NCBI RefSeq assembly: GCF_026230105.1 | Contig: NW_026614261.1 | Location: 124,001 to 188,000 of the forward strand | Direction: 5' to 3' | Length of the DNA: 64,000 bases | Source: Diorhabda sublineata | Taxonomy: Eukaryota > Arthropoda > Insecta > Coleoptera > Chrysomelidae | Shown: positions 10,702-24,474 of the stretch, in pieces | Layout of the letters: every line of letters begins with the position of its first letter | Position numbering within the stretch: position 1 is the first letter of the stretch | Position numbers and translations under genes: made by a program | Notes under the pieces: model-generated | Database searches by the model: none | What the model saw: only the letters and a program-made list of their open reading frames with translations | Told to the model about the DNA's origin: nothing

Positions 10702-13700
10702 CCTCAATGGATGTTATTCGATGATATCTGACAAAGTTAGATGCAAACTCCTCACTCAAATATATGAGAAATGTTGGAATTCGACTTCAAATTAGGAATT
10801 TAAACTTTGAAAATTTTCAATTAACTCAAAGTGACACTTGACCTCATTGGGCTTCAATGGATCTTATTCGATCATATCTGACAAAGTTACATGCAAACTC
10901 ACTCAAATATATGAGAAATGTTGAAATTCGATTTCAAATTAGAAAGTTAAACTTTGAAAATTTTCAATTAACTCAAAGTGACACTTGACCTCATTGGGCT
11001 TCAATGGATCTTATTCGATCATATCTGACAAAGTTACATGCAAACTCACTCAAATATATGAGAAAAGTTGGAATTCGACTTCAAATTAGGAAGTTAGACT
11101 TTGAAAATTTTCAATTTACACAAAGTGACAGTTGACCTCAATGGGCTTAAATGGATGCTATTCGATGATATCTGACAAAGTTAGATGCAAACTCACTCAA
11201 AGATATGCGAAATGTTGAAATTCGACTTCAAATTAGGAAGATAGACTTTGAAAATTTTCAATTAACACAAAAAGACAGTTGACATCAATGGGCTTCATTG
11301 GATGTTATTCGATGATATCTGACAAAGTTACATGCAAACTCACTCAAATATATGAGAAATGTTGAAATTCGATTTCAAATTAGGAAGTTAGACTTTGAAA
11401 ATTTTCAGTTAACTCAAAGTGACAGTTGACCTCGATGGGCTTCAATGGATCTTATTCGATGATATCTGACAAAGTTACATGCAAACTCACTCAAATATAT
11501 GAGAAATGTTGAAATTCGACTTCAAATTAGGAAGATAGACTTTGAAAATTTTCAATTAACACAAAGTGACAGTTGACATCAATGGGCTTCATTGGATGTT
11601 ATTCGATGATATCTGACAAAGTTACATGCAAACTCACTCAAATATATGAGAAATGTTAAAATTCGATTTCAAATTAGGAAGTTAAACTTTGAAAATTTTC
11701 AATTAACTCAAAGTGACAGTTGACCTCAATGGCTTCAATGGATCTTATTCGATGATATCTGACAAAGTTACATGCAAACTCACTCAAATATATGAGAAAT
11801 GTTGAAATTCGATTTCAAATTAGGAATTTAAACTTTGAAAATTTTCAATTAACTCAAGGTGATACTTGACCTCATTGGGCTTCAATGGATCTTATTCGAT
11901 CATATCTGACAAAGTTACAAGCAAACTCACTCAAATATATGAGAAATGTTGGAATTCGACTTCAAATTAGGAAGTTAGACTTTGAAAATTTTCAAATAAC
12001 ACAAGGTGACAGTTAACCTCAATGGGCTTCAGTGGATGTTATTCGATGATATCTGACAAAGTTACATGCAAACTCACTCAAATATATGAGAAATGTTGAA
12101 ATTAGATTTCAAATTAGGAAGTTAAACTTTGAAAATGTTCAATTAACTCAAAGTGACACTTGACCTCATTGGGCTTCAATGGATCTTATTCGATCATATC
12201 TGACAAAGTTACATGCAAACTCACTCAAATATATGAGAAATGTTGAAATTCGATTTCAAATTAGGAAGTTAGACTTTGAAAATTTTCAATTAACTCAAAG
12301 TGACAGTTGACCTCAATGGGCTTCAATGGATCTTATTCGATGATATCTGACAAAGTTACATGCAAACTCACTCAAATATATGAGAAATGTTGAAATTCGA
12401 TTTCAAATTAGGAATTTAAACTTTGAAAATTTTCAATTAACTCAAAGTGACACTTGACCTCATTGGGCTTCAATGGATCTTATTCGATCATATCTGACAA
12501 AGTTACATGCAAACTCACTCAAATATATGAGAAATGTTGGAATTCGACTTCAAATTAGGAAGTTAGACTTTGAAAATTTTCAATTAACACAAGGTGACAG
12601 TTAATCTCAATGGGCTTCAGTGGATGTTATTCGATGATATCTGACAAAGTTACATGCAAACTCACTCAAATATATGAGAAATGTTGAAATTCGATTTCAA
12701 ATTAGGAAGTTAAACTTTGAAAATTTTTAATTAACTCAAAGTGACAGTTGACCTCAATGGGCTTCAATGGATCTTATTCGATGATATCTGACAAAGTTAC
12801 ATGCAAACTCACTCAAATATATGAGAAATGTTGAAATTCGATTTCAAATTAGGAATTTAAACTTTGAAAATTTTCAATTAACTCAAGTGACACTTGACCT
12901 CATTGGGCTTCAATGGATCTTATTCCATCATATCTGACAAAGTTACATGCAAACTCACTCAAATATATGAGAAATGTTGAAATTCGATTTCAAATTAGGA
13001 ACTTAAACTTTGAAAATTTTCAATTAACTCAAAGTGACACTTGACCTCATTGGGCTTCAATGGATCTTATTCGATCATATCTGACAAAGTTACATGCAAA
13101 CTCACTCAAATATATGAGAAATGTTGGAATTCGACTTCAAATTAGGAAGTTAGACTTTGAAAATTTTCAATTAACACAAAGTGACAGTTGACCTCAATGG
13201 GCTTAAATGGATGCTATTCGATGATATCTGACAAAGTTAGATGCAAACTCACTCAAAGATATGCGAAATGTTGAAATTCGACTTCAAATTAGGAAGATAG
13301 ACTTTGAAAATTTTCAATTAACACAAAAAGACAGTTGACATCAATGGGCTTCATTGGATGTTATTCGATGATATCTGACAAAGTTACATGCAAACTCACT
13401 CAAATATATGAGAAATGTTGAATTTCGATTTCAAATTAGGAAGTTAGACATTGAAAATTTTCAATTAACTCAAAGTGACAGTTGACCTCAATGGGCTTCA
13501 ATGGATTTTATTCGATGATATCTGACAAAGTTACATGCAAACTCACTCAAATATATGAGAAATGATGAAATTCGACTTCAAATTAGGAAGATAGACTTTG
13601 AAAATTTTCAATTAACACAAAGTGACAGTTGACATCAATGGGCTTCAATGGATGTTATTCGATAATATCTGACAAAGTTACATGCACACTTCCTCAAATA

Positions 13701-15399
13701 TATGAGAAATGTTGAAATTCGATTTCAAATTAGGAAGTTAAACTTTGAAAATTTTCAATTAACTCAAAGTGACAGTTGACCTCAATGGGCTTCAATGGAT
13801 CTTATTCGATGATATCTGACAAAGTTACATGCAAACTCACTCAAATATATGAGAAATGTTGAAATTCGATTTCAAATTAGGAATTTAAACTTTGAAAATT
13901 TTCAATTAACTCAAAGTGACACTTGACCTCATTGGGCTTCAATGGATCTTATTCGATCATATCTGACAAAGTTACATGCAAACTCACTCAAATATATGAG
14001 AAATGTTGGAATTCGACTTCAAATTAGTAAGTTAGACTTTGAAAATTTTCAATTAACACAAGGTGACAGTTAACCTCAATGGGCTTCAGTGGATGTTATT
14101 CGATGATATCTGACAAAGTTACATGCAAACTCACACAAATATATGAGAAATGTTGAAATTCGATTTCAAATTAGGAAGTTAAACTTTGAAAATTTTCAAT
14201 TAACTCAAAGTGACACTTGACCTCATTGGGCTTCAATGGATCTTATTCGATCAAATCTGACAAAGTTACATGCAAACTCACTCAAATATATGAGAAATTT
14301 TGGAATTCGACTTCAAATTAGGAAGTTAGACTTTGAAAATTTTCAATTAACACAAAGTGACAGTTGACCTCAATGGGCTTAAATGGATGTTATTCGATGA
14401 TATCTGACAAAGTTAGATGCAAACTCACTCAAAGATATGCGAAATGTTGAAATTCGACTTCAAATTAGGAAGATAGACTTTGAAAATTTTCAATTAACAC
14501 AAAGTGACAGTTGACATCAATGGGCTTCATTGGATGTTATTCGATGATATCTGACAAAGTTACATGCAAACTCACTCAAATATATGAGAAATGTTGAAAT
14601 TCGATTTCAAATTAGGAAGTTAGACTTTGAAAATTTTCAATTAACTCAAAGTGACAGTTGACCTCAATGGGCTTCAATGGATCTTATTCGATGATATCTG
14701 ACAAAGTTACATGCAAACTCACTCAAATATATGAGAAATGTTGAAATTCGATTTCAAATTAGGAATTTAAACTTTGAAAATTTTCAATTAACTCAAAGTG
14801 ACACTTGACCACATTGGGCTTCAATGGATCTTATTCGATCATATCTGACAAAGTTACATGCAAACTCACTCAAATATATGAGAAATGTTGGAATTCGACT
14901 TCAAGTTAGGAAGTTAGACTTTGAAAATTTTCAATTAACACAAGGTGACAGTTAACCTCAATGGGCTTCAGTGGATGTTATTCGATGATATCTGACAAAG
15001 TTACATGCAAACTCACTCAAATATATGAGGAATGTTGGAATTCGACTTCAAATTAGGAAGTTAGACTTTGAAAATTTTCAATTAACACAAGGTGACAGTT
15101 AACCTCAATGGGCTTCAGTGGATGTTATTCGATGATATCTGACAAAGTTACATGCAAACTCACTCAAATATATGAGAAATGTTGAAATTCGATTTCAAAT
15201 TAGGAAGTTAAACTTTGAAAATTTTCAATTAACTCAAAGTGACACTTGACCTCATTGGGCTTCAATGGATCTTATTGGATCATATCTGACAAAGTTACAT
15301 GCAAACTCACTCAAATATATGAGAAATTTTGGAATTCGACTTCAAATTAGGAAGTTAGACTTTGAAAATTTTCAATTAACACAAGGTGACAGTTAACCT

Positions 15400-16060
15400 C
15401 AATGGGCTTCAGTGGATGTTATTCGATGATATCTGACAAAGTTACATGCAAACTCACTCAAATATATGAGGAATGTTGGAATTCGACTTCAAATTAGGAA
15501 GTTAGACTTTGAAAATTTTCAATTAACATAAGGTGACAGTTAACATCAATGGGCTTCAGTGGATGTTATTCGATGATATCTGACAAAGTTACATGAAAAC
15601 TCACTCAAATATATGAGAAATGTTGAAATTCGATTTCAAATTAGGAAGTTAAACTTTGAAAATTTTCAATTAACTCAAAGTGACACTTGACCTCATTGGG
15701 CTTCAATGGATCTTATTCGATCATATCTGACAAAGATACATGCAAACTCACTCAAATATATGAGAAATGTTCAAATTCGATTTCAAATTAGGAAGTTAAA
15801 CTTTGAAAATTTTCAATTAACTCAAAGTGACACTTGACCTCATCGGGCTTCAATGGATCTTATTCGATCATATCTGACAAAGTTACATGCAAACTCACTC
15901 AAATATATGAGAAATGTTGAAATTCGATTTCAAATTAGGAAGTTAAACTTTGAAAATTTTCAATTAACTCAAAGTGACACTTGACCTCATTGGGCTTCAA
16001 TGGATCTTATTCGATCATATCTGACAAAGTTACATGCAAACTCACTCAAATATATGAGAA
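15400..16060 (+). repeat. Segmental duplication with the AACATAAGG marker (partner ~18634-19294)
   Basis: The rare sequence AACATAAGGTGACAGTTAACAT at about 15525 recurs near 18759 and again near 20523. The spacings are 3,234 bp (22 x 147) and 1,764 bp (12 x 147). Surrounding markers, including TGAGGAATGTTGGAATTC, CATGAAAACTC, AAAGATACATGC and GTTCAAATTC, appear in the same order at 15.4-16.0 and 18.6-19.3 kb. Boundaries are approximate. Confidence 0.75.
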
Positions 16061-17789
16061 ATGTTGGAATTCGACTTCAAATTAGGAAGTTAGACTTTGA
16101 AAATTTTCAATTAACACAAAGTGACAGTTGACCTCAATGGGCTTGAATGGATGTTATTCGATGATATCTGACAAAGTTAGATGCAAACTCACTCAAAGAT
16201 ATGCGAAATGTTGAAATTCGACTTCAAATTAGGAAGATAGACTTTGAAAATTTTCAATTAACACAAAGTGACAGTTGACATCAATGGGCTTCATTGGATG
16301 TTATTCGATGATATCTGACAAAGTTACATGCAAACTCACTCAAATATATGAGAAATGTTGAAATTCGATTTCAAATTAGGAAGTTAAACTTTGAAAATTT
16401 TCAATTAACTCAAAGTGACAGTTGACCTCAATGGGCTTGAATGGATGTTATTCGATGATATCTGACAAAGTTAGATGCAAACTCACTCAAAGATATGCGA
16501 AATGTTGAAATTCGACTTCAAATTAGGAAGATAGACTTTGAAAATTTTCAATTAACACAAAGTGACAGTTGACATCAATGGGCTTCATTGGATGTTATTC
16601 GATGATATCTGACAAAGTTACATGCAAACTCACTCAAATATATGAGAAATGTTGGAATTCGACTTCAAATTAGGAAGTTAGACTTTGAAAATTTTCAATT
16701 AACACAAAGTGACAGTTGACCTAAATGGGCTTGAATGGATGTTATTCGATGATATCTGACAAAGTTAGATGCAAACTCACTCAAAGATATGCGAAATGTT
16801 GAAATTCGACTTCAAATTAGGAAGATAGACTTTGAAAATTTTCAATTAACACAAAGTGACAGTTGACATCAATGGGCTTCATTGGATGTTATTCGATGAT
16901 ATCTGACAAAGTTACATGCAAACTCACTCAAATATATGAGAAATGTTGAAATTCGATTTCAAATTAGGAAGTTAAACTTTGAAAATTTTCAATTAACTCA
17001 AAGTGACAGTTGACCTCAATGGGCTTCAATGGATCTTATTCGATGATATCTGACAAAGTTACATGCAAACTCACTCAAATATATGAGAAATGTTGAAATT
17101 CGATTTCAAATTAGGAATTTAAACTTTGAAAATTTTCAATTAACTCAAAGTGACACTTGACCTCATTGGGCTTCAATGGATCTTATTCGATCATATCTGA
17201 CAAAGTTACATGCAAACTCACTCAAATATATGAGAGATGTTGGAATTCGACTTCAAATTAGGAATTTAGACTTTGAAAATTTTCAATTAACACAAGGTGA
17301 CAGTTAACCTCAATGGGCTTCAGTGGATCTTATTCGATCATATCTAACAAAGTTACATGCAAACTCACTCAAATATATGAGAAATGTTGGAATTCGACTT
17401 CAAATTAGGAAGTTAGACTTTGAAAATTTTCAATTAACACAAAGTGACAGTTGACCTCAATGGGCTTCAATGGATCTTATTCGATGATATCTGACAAAGT
17501 TACATGCAAACTCACTCAAATATATGAGAAATGTTGAAATTCGATTTCAAATTAGGAATTTAAACTTTGAAAATTTTCAATTAACTCAAAGTGACACTTG
17601 ACCACATTGGGCTTCAATGGAACTTATTCGATCATATCTGACAAAGTTACATGCAAACTCACTCAAATATATGAGAAATGTTGGAATTCGACTTCAAGTT
17701 AGGAAGTTAGACTTTGAAAATTTTCAATTAACTCAAAGTGACACTTGACCTCATTGGGCTTCAATGGATCTTATTCGATCATATCTGAC

Positions 17790-18866
17790 AAAGTTACATG
17801 CAAACTCACTCAAATATATGAGAAATGTTGAAATTCGATTTCAAATTAGGAAGTTAAACTTTGAAAATTTTCAATTAACTCAAAGTGACACTTGACCTCA
17901 TTGGGCTTCAATGGATCTTATTCGATCATATCTGACAAAGTTACATGCAAACTCACTCAAATATATGAGAAATGTTGGAATTCGACTTCAAATTAGGAAG
18001 TTAGACTTTGAAAATTTTCAATTAACACAAAGTGACAGTTGACCTCAATGGGCTTGAATGGATGTTATTCGATGATATCTGACAAAGTTAGATGCAAACT
18101 CACTCAAAGATATGCGAAATGTTGAAATTCGACTTCAAATTAGGAAGATAGACTTTGAAAATTTTCAATTAACACAAAGTGACAGTTGACATCAATGGGC
18201 TTCATTGGATGTTATTCGATGATATCTGACAAAGTTACATGCAAACTCACTCAAATATATGAGAAATGTTGAAATTCGATTTCAAATTAGGAAGTTCGAC
18301 TTTCAAAATTTTCAATTAACTCAAAGTGACAGTTGATCTCAATGAGCTTCAATGGATCTTATTCGATGATATCTGACAAAGTTACATGCAAACTCACTCA
18401 AATATATGAGAAATGTTGAAATTCGATTTCAAATTAGGAATTTAAACTTTGAAAATTTTCAATTAACTCAAAGTGACACTTGACCTCATTGGGCTTCAAT
18501 GGATCTTATTTGATCATATCTGACAAAGTTACATGCGAACTCACTCAAATATATGAGAAATGTTGGAATTCGACTTCAAATTAGGAAGTTAGACTTTGAA
18601 AATTTTCAGTTGACACAAGGTGACAGTTAACCTCAATGGGCTTCAGTGGATGTTATTCGATGATATCTGACAAAGTTACATGCAAACTCACTCAAATATA
18701 TGAGGAATGTTGGAATTCGACTTCAAATTAGGAAGTTAGACTTTGAAAATTTTCAATTAACATAAGGTGACAGTTAACATCAATGGGCTTCAGTGGATGT
18801 TATTCGATGATATCTGACAAAGTTACATGAAAACTCACTCAAATATATGAGAAATGTTGAAATTCG
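17790..18866 (+). repeat. Segmental duplication B, copy 1 (partner 19554-20630)
   Basis: About 7.3 monomers match 19554-20630 at an offset of 1,764 bp (12 monomers). Shared markers are ACTTTCAAAATTTTC, TTATTTGATCATATC (near 18508/20272), CATGCGAACTC, CAGTTGACACAAGG and AACATAAGG. Private differences include GTTCGACTTTC and TGATCTCAATGAGC in this copy. Confidence 0.8.
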
Positions 18867-19553
18867 ATTTCAAATTAGGAAGTTAAACTTTGAAAATTTT
18901 CAATTAACTCAAAGTGACACTTGACCTCATTGGGCTTCAATGGATCTTATTCGATCATATCTGACAAAGATACATGCAAACTCACTCAAATATATGAGAA
19001 ATGTTCAAATTCTATTTCAAATTAGGAAGTTAAACTTTGAAAATTTTCAATTAACTCAAAGTGACACTTGACCTCATTGGGCTTCAATGGATCTTATTCG
19101 ATCATATCTGACAAAGTTACATGCAAACTCACTCAAATATATGAGAAATGTTGAAATTCGATTTCAAATTAGGAAGTTAAACTTTGAAAATTTTCAATTA
19201 ACTCAAAGTGACACTTGACCTCATTGGGCTTCAGTGGATCTTATTCGATCATATCTGACAAAGTTACATGCAAACTCACTCAAATATATGAGAAATGTTG
19301 GAATTCGACTTCAAATTAGGAAGTTAGACTTTGAAAATTTTCAATTAACACAAAGTGACAGTTGACCTCAATGGGCTTCAATGGATCTTATTCGATGATA
19401 TCTGACAAAGTTACATGCAAACTCACTCAAATATATGAGAAATGTTGGAATTCGACTTCAAATTAGGAAGTTAGACTTTGAAAATTTTCAATTAACTCAA
19501 AGTGACAGTTGACCTCAATGGGCTTCAATGGATCTTATTCGATGATATCTGAC

Positions 19554-20630
19554 AAAGTTACATGCAAACTCACTCAAATATATGAGAAATGTTGAAATTC
19601 GATTTCAAATTAGGAAGTTAAACTTTGAAAATTTTCAATTAACTCAAAGTGACACTTGACCTCATTGGGCTTCAATGGATCTTATTCGATCATATCTGAC
19701 AAAGTTACATGCAAACTCACTCAAATATATGAGAAATGTTGGAATTCGACTTCAAATTAGGAAGTTAGACTTTGAAAATTTTCAATTAATACAAAGTGAC
19801 AGTTGACCTCAATGGGCTTTAATGGATGTTATTCGATGATATCTGACAAAGTTAGATGCAAACTCACTCAAAGATATGCGAAATGTTGAAATTCGACTTC
19901 AAATTAGGAAGATAGACTTTGAAAATTTTCAATTAACACAAAGTGACAGTTGACATCAATGGGCTTCATTGGATGTTATTCGATGATATCTGACAAAGTT
20001 ACATGCAAACTCACTCAAATATATGAGAAATGTTGAAATTCGATTTCAAATTAGGAAGTTAGACTTTCAAAATTTTCAATTAACTCAAAGTGACAGTTGA
20101 CCTCAATGGGCTTCAATGGATCTTATTCGATGATATCTGACAAAGTTACATGCAAACTCACTCAAATATATGAGAAATGTTGAAATTCGATTTCAAATTA
20201 GGAATTTAAACTTTGAAAATTTTCAATTAACTCAAAGTGACACTTGACCTCATTGGGCTTCAATGGATCTTATTTGATCATATCTGACAAAGTTACATGC
20301 GAACTCACTCAAATATATGAGAAATGTTGGAATTCGACTTCAAATTAGGAAGTTAGACTTTGAAAATTTGCAGTTGACACAAGGTGACAGTTAACCTCAA
20401 TGGGCTTCAGTGGATGTTATTCGATGATATCTGACAAAGTTACATGCAAACTCACTCAAATATATGAGGAATGTTGGAATTCGACTTCAAATTAGGAAGT
20501 TAGACTTTGAAAATTTTCAATTAACATAAGGTGACAGTTAACATCAATGGGCTTCAGTGGATGTTATTCGATGATATCTGACAAAGTTACATGAAAACTC
20601 CTTCAAATATATGAGAAATGTTGAAATTCG
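19554..20630 (+). repeat. Segmental duplication B, copy 2 (partner 17790-18866)
   Basis: Same ordered markers as the partner. Private changes here include AATTTGCAGTTGAC near 20367 and ACTCCTTCAAATAT near 20597. It ends at the left edge of the variant-rich island beginning at about 20.6 kb. Confidence 0.78.
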
Positions 20631-22400
20631 ACTTCAAATTAGGAAGATAGACTTTGAAAATTTTCAATTAACACAAAGTGACAGTTGACATCAATGGGCT
20701 TCATTGGATGTTATTCGATGATATCTGACAAAGTTACATGCATACTCACTCAAATATATGAGAAATGTTGAAATTCGACTTCAAATTAGGAAGTTAGATT
20801 TTGAAAATTTTCAATTAACACAAGGTGACAGTTAACCTCAATGTGCTCCAGTGGATGTTATTCGATGATATCTGACAAAGTTACATGCAAACTCACTCAA
20901 ATATATGAGAAATGTTGAAATTCGACTCCAAATTAGGAAGATAGACTTTGAAAATTTTCAATTAACACAAAGTGACAGTTGACCTCAATGGGCTTCAATG
21001 GATGTTATTCGATGATATATGACAAAGTTACATGTAAACTCACTCAAGTATATGAGAAATGTTGAAATTCGACTTCAAATTAGGAAGATAGACCTTGAAA
21101 ATTTTAAATTAACACAAGGTGACAGTTGACCTCAATGGGCTTAAATGGATGTTATTCGATGATATCTGACAAAGTTAGATGCAAACTCACTAAAATATAT
21201 GAGAAATGTTGGAATTCGACTTGAAATTGGGACGATAGACTTTGAATATTTTCAATTAACTCAAAGTGACAGTTGACAGCAATGGGCTTCATTGGATGTT
21301 ATTCGATGATATCTGACAAAGTTACATGCAAACTCACTCAAATATATGAGAAATGTTGGAATTCGAGTTCAAATTAGGAAGTTAGACTTTGAAAATTTTC
21401 AATTAACACAAAGTGACAGTTGACCTCAATGGGCTTGAATGGATGTTATTCGATGATATCTGACAAAGTTAGATGCAAACTCACTCAAATATATGAGAAA
21501 TGTTGAAATTCGATTTCAAATTAGGAAGTTAGACTTTGAAAATTTTCAATTAACTCAAAGTGACAGTTGACCTCAATGGGCTTCAATGGATGTTATTCGA
21601 TGATATCTGACAAAGTTAGATGCAAACTCACTCAAATATATGAGAAATGTTGAAATTCGACTTCAAATTAGGAAGATAGACTTTGAAAATTTTCAATTAA
21701 CACAAAGTGACAGTTGACCTCAATGGGCTTGAATGGATGTTATTCGATGATATCTGACAAAGTTAGATGCAAACTCACTCAAATATATGAGAAATGTTGA
21801 AATTCGATTTCAAATTAGGAAGTTAGACTTTGAAAATTTTCAATTAACTCAAAGTGACAGTTGACCTCAATGGGCTTCAATGGATGTTATTCGATGATAT
21901 CTGACAAAGTTACATGCAAACTCACTCAAATATATGAGAAATTCGACTCCAAATTAGGAAGATAGACTTTGAGAATTTTCAATCAACACAAAGTGACATT
22001 TGACCTCAATGGGCTTCAATGGATCTTATTCGATGATATCTGACAAAGTTACATGCAAACTCACTCAAATATATGAGAAATGTTGAAATTCGACTTCAAA
22101 TTGGGAAGATAGACTTTGAAAATTTTCAATTATTACAAAGTGACAGTTGACCTCAATGGGCTTCAATGGATGTTATTCGATGATATCTGACAAAGTTAGA
22201 TGCAAACTCACTCAAATATATGAGGAATGTTGAAATTCAACTTCAAATTAGGAAGATAGACTTTGAGAATTTTCAATTAACACAAAGTGACATTTGTCCT
22301 CAATGGCTTCAATGGATGTTATTCGATGATATCTGAAAAAGTTACATGGAAACTCACTCAAATATATGAGAAATGTTGAAATTCGATTTCAATTTAGGAA
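20600..22400 (+). repeat. Variant-rich (less homogenised) island in the array
   Basis: Private changes are denser here than on either side: GTGCTCCAGTGG, GATGATATATGAC, CATGTAAACTCACTCAAG, GACCTTGAAAATTTTAAAT, TCACTAAAATAT, CTTGAAATTGGGACGATAG, TTGAATATTTTC, TTGACAGCAATG, CGAGTTCAAATT and CAATCAACAC. An 8-bp deletion lies near 21941. The 147-bp register is otherwise kept and no foreign sequence is present. It separates the GATCAT-rich left domain from later blocks. Confidence 0.7.
21930..21960 (+). repeat. 8-bp deletion between GAAAT direct repeats
   Basis: The usual GAGAAATGTTGAAATTCGAC reads GAGAAATTCGAC. The lost 8 bp lie between two GAAAT copies, one of which is retained, which is the signature of slippage or microhomology-mediated loss. 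The deletion removes the left arm of dyad 1. I saw it once only, so it has not been amplified. Confidence 0.85.
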
Positions 22401-22640
22401 GTTATACTTTGAAAATTTTCAATTAACACAAAGTGACAGTTGTCCTCAATGGGCTTCAATGGATGTTATTCGATGATATCTGACAAAGTTACATGCAAAC
22501 TCACTCAAATATATGAGAAATGTTGAAATTCGACTTCAAATTAGGAAGTTAGACTTTGAAAATTTTCAATTAACACAAAGTGACAGTTGACCTCAATGGG
22601 CTTCAATGGATCTTATTCGATGATATCTGACAAAGTTACA
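22221..22640 (+). repeat. 9-monomer-offset duplication (partner ~23543-23960)
   Basis: The marker series TGAGGAATGTTGAAATTCAAC, GAGAATTTTC, GACATTTGTCCTCAATGGC (a 1-bp deletion), CTGAAAAAGTTACATGGAAAC and TTGTCCTC is repeated at an offset of 1,322 bp (9 x 147 - 1). Boundaries are approximate. Confidence 0.78.
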
Positions 22641-23485
22641 TGCAAACTCACTCAAATATATGAGAAATGTTGAAATTCGATTTCAAATTAGGAAGTTAAA
22701 CTTTGAAAATTTTCAATTAACTCAAAGTGACACTTGACCTCATTGGGCTTCAATGGATCTTATTCGATCATATCTGACAAAGTTACATGCAAAATCACTC
22801 AAATATATGAGAAATGTTGAAATTCGATTTCAAATTAGGAAGTTAGACTTTGAAAATTTTCAATTAACTCAAAGTGACAGTTGACCTCAATGGGCTTCAA
22901 TGGATCTTATTCGATGATATCTGACAAAGTTACATGCAAACTCACTCAAATATATGAGAAATGTTGAAATTCGATTTCAAATTAGGAATTTAAACTTTGA
23001 AAATTTTCAATTAACTCAAAGTGACACTTGACCTCATTGGGCTTCAATGGATCTTATTCGATCATATCTGACAAAGATACATGCAAACTCACTCAAATAT
23101 ATGAGAAATGTTCAAATTCGACTTCAAATTAGGAAGTTAGACTTTGAAAATTTTCAATTAACACAAAGTGACAGTTGACCTCAATGGGCTTCAATGGATG
23201 TTATTCGATGATATCTGACAAAGTTACATGCAAACTCACTCAAATATATGAGAAATGTTGAAATTCGACTTCAAATTAGGAAGTTAGACTCTGAAAATTT
23301 TCAATTAACACAAGGTGACAGTTAACCTCAATGGGCTTCAGTGGATGTTATTCGATGATATCTGACAAAGTTACATGCAAACTCACTCAAATATATGAGA
23401 AATGTTGGAATTCGACTTCAAATTAGGAAGTTAGACTTTGAAAATTTTCAATTAACACAAAGTGACAGTTGACCTCAATGGGCTT
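22565..23485 (+). repeat. 13-monomer-offset duplication, copy 1 (partner 24475-25395)
   Basis: A stretch of about 921 bp matches at an offset of 1,910 bp (13 x 147 - 1). Shared markers include AAAGATACATGC with GTTCAAATTCGACTTC (near 23073/24983) and the rare TTAGACTCTGAAAATT (CTGAAAA at 23291/25201). It carries the last GATCAT-type monomers of the window. Confidence 0.8.
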
Positions 23486-24474
23486 CAATGGATGTTATTC
23501 GATGATATCTGACAAAGTTACATGCAAACTCACTCAAATATATGAGGAATGTTGAAATTCAACTTCAAATTAGGAAGATAGACTTTGAGAATTTTCAATT
23601 AACACAAAGTGACATTTGTCCTCAATGGCTTCAATGGATGTTATTCGATGATATCTGAAAAAGTTACATGGAAACTCACTCAAATATATGAGAAATGTTG
23701 AAATTCGATTTCAAATTAGGAAGTTATACTTTGAAAATTTTCAATTAACACAAAGTGACAGTTGTCCTCAATGGGCTTCAATGGATGTTATTCGATGATA
23801 TCTGACAAAGTTACATGCAAACTCACTCAAATATATGAGAAATGTTGAAATTCGACTTCAAATTAGGAAGTTAGACTTTGAAAATTTTCAATTAACACAA
23901 AGTGACAGTTGACCTCAATGGGCTTCAATGGATGTTATTCGATGATATCTGACAAAGTTACATGCAAACTCACTCAAATATATGAGAAATGTTGAAATTC
24001 GACTTCAAATTAGGAAGTTAGACTTTGAAAATTTTCAATTAACACAAGGTGACAGTTGACCTCAATGGGCTTCAATGGATGTTATTCGATGATATCTGAC
24101 AAAGTTACATGCAAACTCACTCAAATATATAAGAAATGTTGAAATTCGACTTCAAATTAGGAAGTTAGACTTTGAAAATTTTCAATTAACACAAAGTGAC
24201 AGTTGACCTCAATGGGCTTAAATGGATGTTATTCGATGATATCTGACAAAGTTAGATGCAAACTCACTCAAATATATGAGGAATGTTCAAATTCGACTTC
24301 AAGTTAGGAAGTTAGACTTTGAAAATTTTCAATTAACACAAAGTGACAGTTGACCTCAATGGGCTTCAATGGATGTTATTCGATGATATCTGACAAAGTT
24401 ACATGCAAACTCACTCAAATATATGAGAAATGTTGAAATTCGACTTCAAATTAGGAAGATAGACTTTGAAAAGT

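Larger units (their letters stand above)
9200..10970 (+). repeat. Tandem duplication of a 6-monomer, 875-bp block
   Basis: About 9200-10094 matches 10075-10969 at an offset of 875 bp, which is 6 x 147 minus 7. The -7 is a 10-bp deletion (9830 and 10706) plus a 3-bp insertion (9872 and 10749) carried by both copies. ACACAAAAAGAC at 9221 and 10096 and AAAGGGACAG near 9373/10248 mark it further. It overlaps the right end of the 882-bp duplication, so the 6-monomer period extends over about 7.7-11 kb. Confidence 0.85.
1..20600 (+). repeat. Array domain 1: heterogeneous TCGATTTC/GATCAT-rich monomers
   Basis: Two broad monomer types are interspersed here, alternating in places with an approximate 294-bp dimer rhythm. 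One type has TCGATTTC, AACTCAAAGTGACACTTGACC, CTCATTGGG and TTCGATCAT. The other has TCGACTTC (often GGAATTCGAC), ACACAAGGTGACAGTTAACC or ACAGTTGACATC, and TTCGATGAT. The order is not a strict higher-order repeat; it is scrambled by overlapping duplications of 6, 10, 12, 17, 22 and 27 monomers. The GGGCTCCATTGG and GACAGAG variants of the right half are absent. Apart from satellite I see nothing in this 20.6-kb stretch. Confidence 0.85.

Noticed and set aside
20600..22400. Transposon remnant or inserted foreign sequence in the variant-rich island
   Set aside because: Every base can be placed on the 147-bp monomer. There are no target-site duplications, terminal repeats or coding remnants, only extra substitutions and one 8-bp deletion.
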